35,908 nt of DNA, taken from Peptococcaceae bacterium (GTDB lineage Bacteria; Bacillota; DSM-12270; Thermacetogeniales; Thermacetogeniaceae). Below are positions 32,444-35,908 of this stretch, one piece after another. Below the pieces are notes generated by a model. The model saw only the letters and a list, made by a program, of their open reading frames with translations, did not search any database and was not told the origin of the DNA. The stretch's first letter is position 1. Every line of letters begins with the position of its first letter. Location of the stretch: contig JAHFCR010000031.1 of the NCBI GenBank assembly GCA_023249405.1, forward strand, positions 1 to 35,908, written 5' to 3'. The position numbers were made by a program, and so were the translations under genes.

Positions 32444-33572
32444 CGTTGGTCAGGTTGCAGCCGGTATGGCTCATGAAATAAATAATCGTCTGACTGTCGT
32501 TTTAGGCTATCTCGATCTCTGCCTGGAACGCGTCGCCCAAAAGAATGCGCTGTATCAATCCTTGTTGGCGGTGCGAAGAAATATCCAGTTGGCCGGCAGA
32601 CTAAGCAACAAGCTCCTGGTGTTTGGTCAGAAACAGCTGCAGTTTAAAACACCGATCAACCTCAATGATAATGTCAGGGAAATGCGGGATATGATGAAGA
32701 GGCGGTTGATTGACGATAACATAGGCCTTCGCTTCTATCTTTCAAAAAGCCTATGGAAGATATATGCAGATAGCCCCAACATGGATGAGGTTCTTATCAA
32801 TCTGGTTCTTAACGCTCGCGACGCCATGCCGGATGGCGGTTCCATATCCATCAAAACCGAGAACATCTACATTTTAAAAAAACGCGAAACAGGAGCATCA
32901 GAACCTGACAGCAAGAAACGATACGTGTGTTTCACCATCAGCGACACGGGAACCGGAATGGACGAGTCGGTGCTTCCTCACATCTTTGAACCCTTTTTTA
33001 CTACCAAAGAGCGCGGCAAGGGAACCGGCCTGGGGCTCTCGGTCGTTTATGGCATTGTCAAGTCTCACGACGGCTGGATTGATGTTTCCAGCAGTCCCGG
33101 TGAGGGCAGCATGTTTAAGGTCTTCCTGCCTGCAATTGTAAATAAGAAGATCAATGTTTTCCCCACCCAGTCTGTCTTCGAGCAATTTGAAAGCCAGGAT
33201 GAAAGAATCTTGCTGGTGGAAGATGACCCCGAGGTGCTGAGTCTGACCAGGAAGGTGCTCAAGAAGAACGGTTACCTGGTGTATTCGTGCAGGACAATGG
33301 CTGATGCGCTTAATGTCTTTGCGCAGGAAAAAGGATGTTTTGACCTGGTCTTGTGCGATATCATTTTGCCCGATGGCAGGGGAACAGAATTGGTGGTAAA
33401 GCTCAGGGAAATGCAACCATCCGTGAATGCGTTGCTGGTTAGTGGATATGCCGATGAACGGGATATGCCGGATCGGCTCAAACTGCAGGAGATACCTTTT
33501 CTGCCAAAGCCCTATGCCTTTAACGACCTGCTAAAGTATATCCAAATGCAGAGCTTGCATAATAAAGTTTAA
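31986..33572 (+). CDS. Hybrid histidine kinase REC-HisKA-HATPase-REC
   Basis: A 528-residue cytoplasmic kinase. N-terminal receiver about 5-122 (D58, K108), identical in sequence to that of the kinase at 16157. The phosphoacceptor is H163 (AHEINNRL); HATPase motifs are NLVLNARDAM, DTGTGMD and GKGTGLGLSVVYG; the C-terminal receiver has D458 (LVLCDIILPDG). Unlike its sister it lacks the PAS module between linker and kinase core, so it probably responds only to phosphate on its own receiver. The ribosome site and spacer are part of the duplicated segment. It lies 42 bp after the multi-PAS kinase, the likely upstream donor. Confidence 0.93.
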   Translation: MINRALKVLIVEDSEYDAKLLLYELERGCYDPLHERVETYEAMAGALERQEWDLIISDYVMPHFSGLEALGLVKERGLDLPFIIVSGKIGEDVAVSAMKAGAHDYLLKDNLTRLNLAIERELREAVVRREHRQAEQSLKETQQQLFQAQKMEAVGQVAAGMAHEINNRLTVVLGYLDLCLERVAQKNALYQSLLAVRRNIQLAGRLSNKLLVFGQKQLQFKTPINLNDNVREMRDMMKRRLIDDNIGLRFYLSKSLWKIYADSPNMDEVLINLVLNARDAMPDGGSISIKTENIYILKKRETGASEPDSKKRYVCFTISDTGTGMDESVLPHIFEPFFTTKERGKGTGLGLSVVYGIVKSHDGWIDVSSSPGEGSMFKVFLPAIVNKKINVFPTQSVFEQFESQDERILLVEDDPEVLSLTRKVLKKNGYLVYSCRTMADALNVFAQEKGCFDLVLCDIILPDGRGTELVVKLREMQPSVNALLVSGYADERDMPDRLKLQEIPFLPKPYAFNDLLKYIQMQSLHNKV

Positions 33573-33643
33573 AAGGGTTTATGCGCAAAAGCATCTACAC
33601 GAGCAGGACTCATGACAAGAATATTTGTATTGTTTTCATATAT

Positions 33644-33673
33644 TTGACATCAGGCTGGATTGAATGCTATAAT
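33644..33673 (+). promoter_or_regulatory. Consensus sigma-A promoter
   Basis: TTGACA, 18-nt spacer, TATAAT. It shares the sequence TATATTTGACAT with the promoter at 18186. It points to the 48-residue gene through a leader of about 265 nt. Confidence 0.75.
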
Positions 33674-33746
33674 CTTGTTAGCATAAATTTTTAAGTGCCC
33701 TTCTTTTTACCCCTCCTTACCCCAGTTAATTTTCCTTTACCGAACA

Positions 33747-33767
33747 CAGATGGTCAAGATCCATCTG
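33747..33767 (+). other. Leader hairpin
   Basis: CAGATGG (33747-33753) pairs perfectly with CCATCTG (33761-33767), loop TCAAGAT, following a pyrimidine-rich tract. Similar to the hairpin at 18745-18767. Confidence 0.45.
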
Positions 33768-33945
33768 GCCAGGCATCTTATCGCCTTTTCTCTACCCTTG
33801 CGGCCTTTAATTAAAAAATCAGGGGGGTGATCTCAGGAAGCTGGAATTTGATCCTAGGCGATCGGTCTTCTTTGGTGTTGTTGGCAACTAAGAGTTTGAA
33901 TGAAAAGCATCTTTATCAGTAAAAATATTAAGGGAGGTGTTATTA

Positions 33946-34092
33946 ATGTCCTGCGGCAAAGATCACGATGCAGATGCCAAGAAAGTTGATGAGGATCTCC
34001 AAAAACAACAGGAATGGGAGAAGAAGAACCCCGGGTGTTCACCGACCATCGACAAAGAGTGCCCTCATGGCCACGACGCCCCAGAGAGATAA
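33946..34092 (+). CDS. Small Cys/His-containing hydrophilic protein (48 aa)
   Basis: A 48-residue protein starting MSCGKDHDADAKK, with C3, C31, C39 and H7, H41, H43 (ECPHGHD at the end), and a charged helical middle (EDLQKQQEWEKK). The Cys/His pattern suggests metal binding, but I do not recognise a family. AAGGGAGG about 9 nt upstream, its own promoter and a perfect terminator support it as a real, well-expressed gene. Confidence 0.75.
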   Translation: MSCGKDHDADAKKVDEDLQKQQEWEKKNPGCSPTIDKECPHGHDAPER

Positions 34093-34108
34093 CGCCATTG
34101 CTCGATAA

Positions 34109-34153
34109 TACGCAGTGCCCCGGTCTTTTGCTGGCCGGGGCACTGCGTATCTT
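34109..34153 (+). terminator. Intrinsic terminator
   Basis: A perfect 15-bp stem (34109-34123 with 34135-34149), 11-nt loop, followed by TCTTT. It lies 16 nt after the small gene and just before the convergent glycosyltransferase, so it may serve both strands. Confidence 0.8.
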
Positions 34154-34175
34154 TAAGAGGGCGTATTGAGGCGAG

Positions 34176-35908
34176 CTACGGGATCAGCTTTTTAAGGCTG
34201 ACAGCGGGCCTCTGGCCGGCTACGATCTGACCGATGAAATAGGCTGGTTTACCGGCCGCTCCTTTGACGATCTTGTTGTTCTGCCAGTTGAGGTGAAAAT
34301 GCTGGGTCAACTTGTCGGCGTCGTCGGGAGTCAGCAGATACCAGACCCTTGTCCCTTGCTGTAGGATGATGTGGCCCCACTGGGTGAAGTCCTGAGCAGA
34401 CAATGCTGCCCTATTCTTATTGAACAGATTGGCCAGGCTGGTTTTTAATTTTCCGGCTAGGGCTGCCGGGATGGTGGCAGGCCTCTGGCCTGCCACCATT
34501 TTGCTAGTCAAGCCTTCCATGGCAAGCATCTGCGACAGAGCGCCGGATTGGGCGGCCTCAGCATCGACCAGCACCGGCAACTGGGCATCATCCCTGGTGG
34601 CCAGTTCCTGCGCAGTCTCGAAGGCGGCTGAGTTGTCATTGCCCGACTCCACCTGTGAGGCTGCATAGACGTAGAAGTTCTGCAGGGGCAACATGAAGAA
34701 TACGAGCAGGGCGGTGAGCGCGATCATGCCCACTCCGAGGCGGCGCGCCCAGGATGGACGCAGCGGTGACTCCCAGAAGGGCAACGTTATCAGCTTGCTT
34801 ATCCAGCCGTTGAACCCGATGGCGATGGCCACGAAGCAGGGCGGGAACAGACAGACGATGTATTGCGAGGAGACCATGAAGCTCAAATTATGGTCGAATG
34901 CCGGCATCAATATCAGCGCCGAGATCAGGACTGATGGCAGGAGCGGTCCGCCGCGCCTCCTCCAGAGCTGAGCTGTGCCATTGAGCAATCCGGCCGCCAG
35001 AGCGATGACCAGAATGATACCGATCCACCAGGACGGGCCGTGGTTGGGCGGTAGGCTCGCCAGTGACCGGCCCAACTCGCTGAGCGTGTTCCCCAGGTCT
35101 CTGATGAATAGTTGAGGCGAGGGGTGGCCGGTGAAGGTATAGCCCTGACGGTGCACCCAGGCCAATGAATCCAGTGGAATGACGATGTTGCTGATAATCA
35201 TGTTGCTGTAGCCGATCAGAAAAGCTCCCGCGGCAGACCAGAAACGGGCGTCTCTATAGAAAGAGCGCCATCCCAGCGAGCACAGAAAGTAGATAAAAAC
35301 ACCGGGCAGCAACGCCAGCACTGAGGAATGAGTCTGCAAGGCCAGCGCCCATATCAGGCCGGCAACGGCAAACCAGCTTGGCCGGATCTGGTTGGCGGCC
35401 TTTACAGAGACCAGTATGGCCAGGGCTACAAAAAAAGGTGTGGTGTCGTTGGACCAGGCCATGTGGGTGACCAGGATGTGGACGGCATTGCCGGCCAGCA
35501 ACAGGGCGGCTGTGGCGGCGACAAACCGTGGGGCCCACTGTCTGGCGATCCAGTAGGTGAGCGCCACTGTGGCGGCGCTGAGAATGGCCACGAACAGCCT
35601 GGGCAGAAAGATGTTTGACCCGAACAGGGTGAACAGACCGGCCAGCAGGTAGTTATAGAGAGCGCCGATATCGTGGGCGGCATTGTGCAGAGGCCAGGCC
35701 TGGCCAAGGGCGATCTTGTGCCCGATCAGTACCTCGCCCCATTCATTGCTAAAGTTGGGCACGTCGTAGAGATAGGGCAGCCGGACACCCAGGGCCAGAA
35801 TAAACAGAATGATGCTGGCGGTCCAATCAGAAAAACCGGTGCTGGGTTGAGACGCCCGCAGGGTGCTCCTCCATAATTGATAGCGGAATTGCAATAGGCT
35901 GAACAGGG
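34176..35908 (-). CDS. GT39-like membrane glycosyltransferase (ArnT/PMT type), 5' end outside window
   Basis: At least 572 residues with about ten or more hydrophobic helices and a C-terminal soluble part. The N-terminal region RLPYLYDVPNFSNEWGEVLIGHKIA resembles the first periplasmic-side loop of GT39/ArnT enzymes, where the acidic residue is catalytic; NIFLPRLFVAILSAATVALTYWIARQW follows. Such enzymes transfer sugars from polyprenyl-phosphate donors to proteins or lipids outside the membrane. The frame is open to the window edge; the only in-window start is a TTG at 35894 without a ribosome site, so the true start is probably beyond. Substrate unknown; it could serve the surface proteins seen elsewhere in the window. 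Confidence 0.82.
   Translation of the reverse strand, partial: LFSLLQFRYQLWRSTLRASQPSTGFSDWTASIILFILALGVRLPYLYDVPNFSNEWGEVLIGHKIALGQAWPLHNAAHDIGALYNYLLAGLFTLFGSNIFLPRLFVAILSAATVALTYWIARQWAPRFVAATAALLLAGNAVHILVTHMAWSNDTTPFFVALAILVSVKAANQIRPSWFAVAGLIWALALQTHSSVLALLPGVFIYFLCSLGWRSFYRDARFWSAAGAFLIGYSNMIISNIVIPLDSLAWVHRQGYTFTGHPSPQLFIRDLGNTLSELGRSLASLPPNHGPSWWIGIILVIALAAGLLNGTAQLWRRRGGPLLPSVLISALILMPAFDHNLSFMVSSQYIVCLFPPCFVAIAIGFNGWISKLITLPFWESPLRPSWARRLGVGMIALTALLVFFMLPLQNFYVYAASQVESGNDNSAAFETAQELATRDDAQLPVLVDAEAAQSGALSQMLAMEGLTSKMVAGQRPATIPAALAGKLKTSLANLFNKNRAALSAQDFTQWGHIILQQGTRVWYLLTPDDADKLTQHFHLNWQNNKIVKGAAGKPAYFIGQIVAGQRPAVSLKKLIP

Larger units (their letters stand above)
33573..33945. other. 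Long leader/intergenic region before the 48-residue gene
   Basis: About 370 bp without a supported gene. It holds a consensus-like promoter, a pyrimidine-rich tract, a hairpin and a GGGGGGTGATCTCAG segment resembling the ribosome-site region of the gene at 18419, possibly a decayed copy of that leader. Confidence 0.5.

Overview
The window looks like chromosome of an anaerobic Gram-positive of the Clostridia, perhaps Peptococcaceae-like (Desulfotomaculum/Pelotomaculum type). This is an inference from several things: strong AGGAGG ribosome sites, SLH-domain surface proteins, consensus sigma-A promoters, a cobalamin riboswitch with an intrinsic terminator, an ECF-type vitamin transporter, and an oxygen/peroxide defence set typical of strict anaerobes (rubredoxin, rubrerythrin, desulfoferrodoxin, FprA). 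I see no rRNA, tRNA, CRISPR array or intact transposase.

Layout. (1) 140-2696, minus: a secreted beta-propeller protein followed by an SLH-domain protein. (2) 2881-5589: a cold-shock protein (minus), a TtcA-like PP-loop tRNA-thiolation ATPase, a ketopantoate reductase and a small unknown gene (minus). (3) 5913-14261, plus: the most interesting block. A cobalamin riboswitch with a terminator precedes six genes. They encode an SLH-anchored protein combining an alpha/alpha-barrel with a transcobalamin-C-terminal-like (DUF4430) domain, a membrane-anchored DUF4430 protein, a secreted alpha/alpha-barrel protein, and the T, fused A-A' and S components of an ECF transporter. I read this as a corrinoid capture-and-import system whose surface binders have the domain plan of animal intrinsic factor/transcobalamin, present once as a fused chain and once split over two genes. 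(4) 14367-15143, minus: a sugar-phosphate-isomerase-like protein, then about 560 bp without a gene holding a very hairpin-rich element (possible IS200/IS605 remnant or ncRNA). (5) 15707-18136: an Rcp1-like response regulator and a hybrid kinase. (6) 18419-20003: a small unknown protein behind a perfect consensus promoter, and a GT4 glycosyltransferase. (7) 20103-26594: oxidative-stress and iron genes (rubredoxin, rubrerythrin, desulfoferrodoxin, FMN reductase, FprA, catalase, ferritin, DoxX), interrupted by a truncated 2-oxoacid:ferredoxin oxidoreductase beta fragment. (8) 26778-33572: a REC-PAS-GGDEF cyclase, an extradiol-dioxygenase-like protein, a five-PAS kinase and a second hybrid kinase. 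(9) 33644-35908: a 48-residue Cys/His protein and, on the minus strand, a GT39-like membrane glycosyltransferase running off the window.

Two structural points stand out. A 488-bp segment (16127-16614) recurs at 31956-32443 with one mismatch. The second copy carries a non-coding fossil of the 3' end of the response-regulator gene, which gives the direction of copying, and the two direct repeats bracket the whole stress-defence block. The fprA frame has no ATG, GTG or TTG start: an ATA codon sits 8 nt after a perfect AAGGAGG.

All functional names come from reading motifs by eye; no database search was run.
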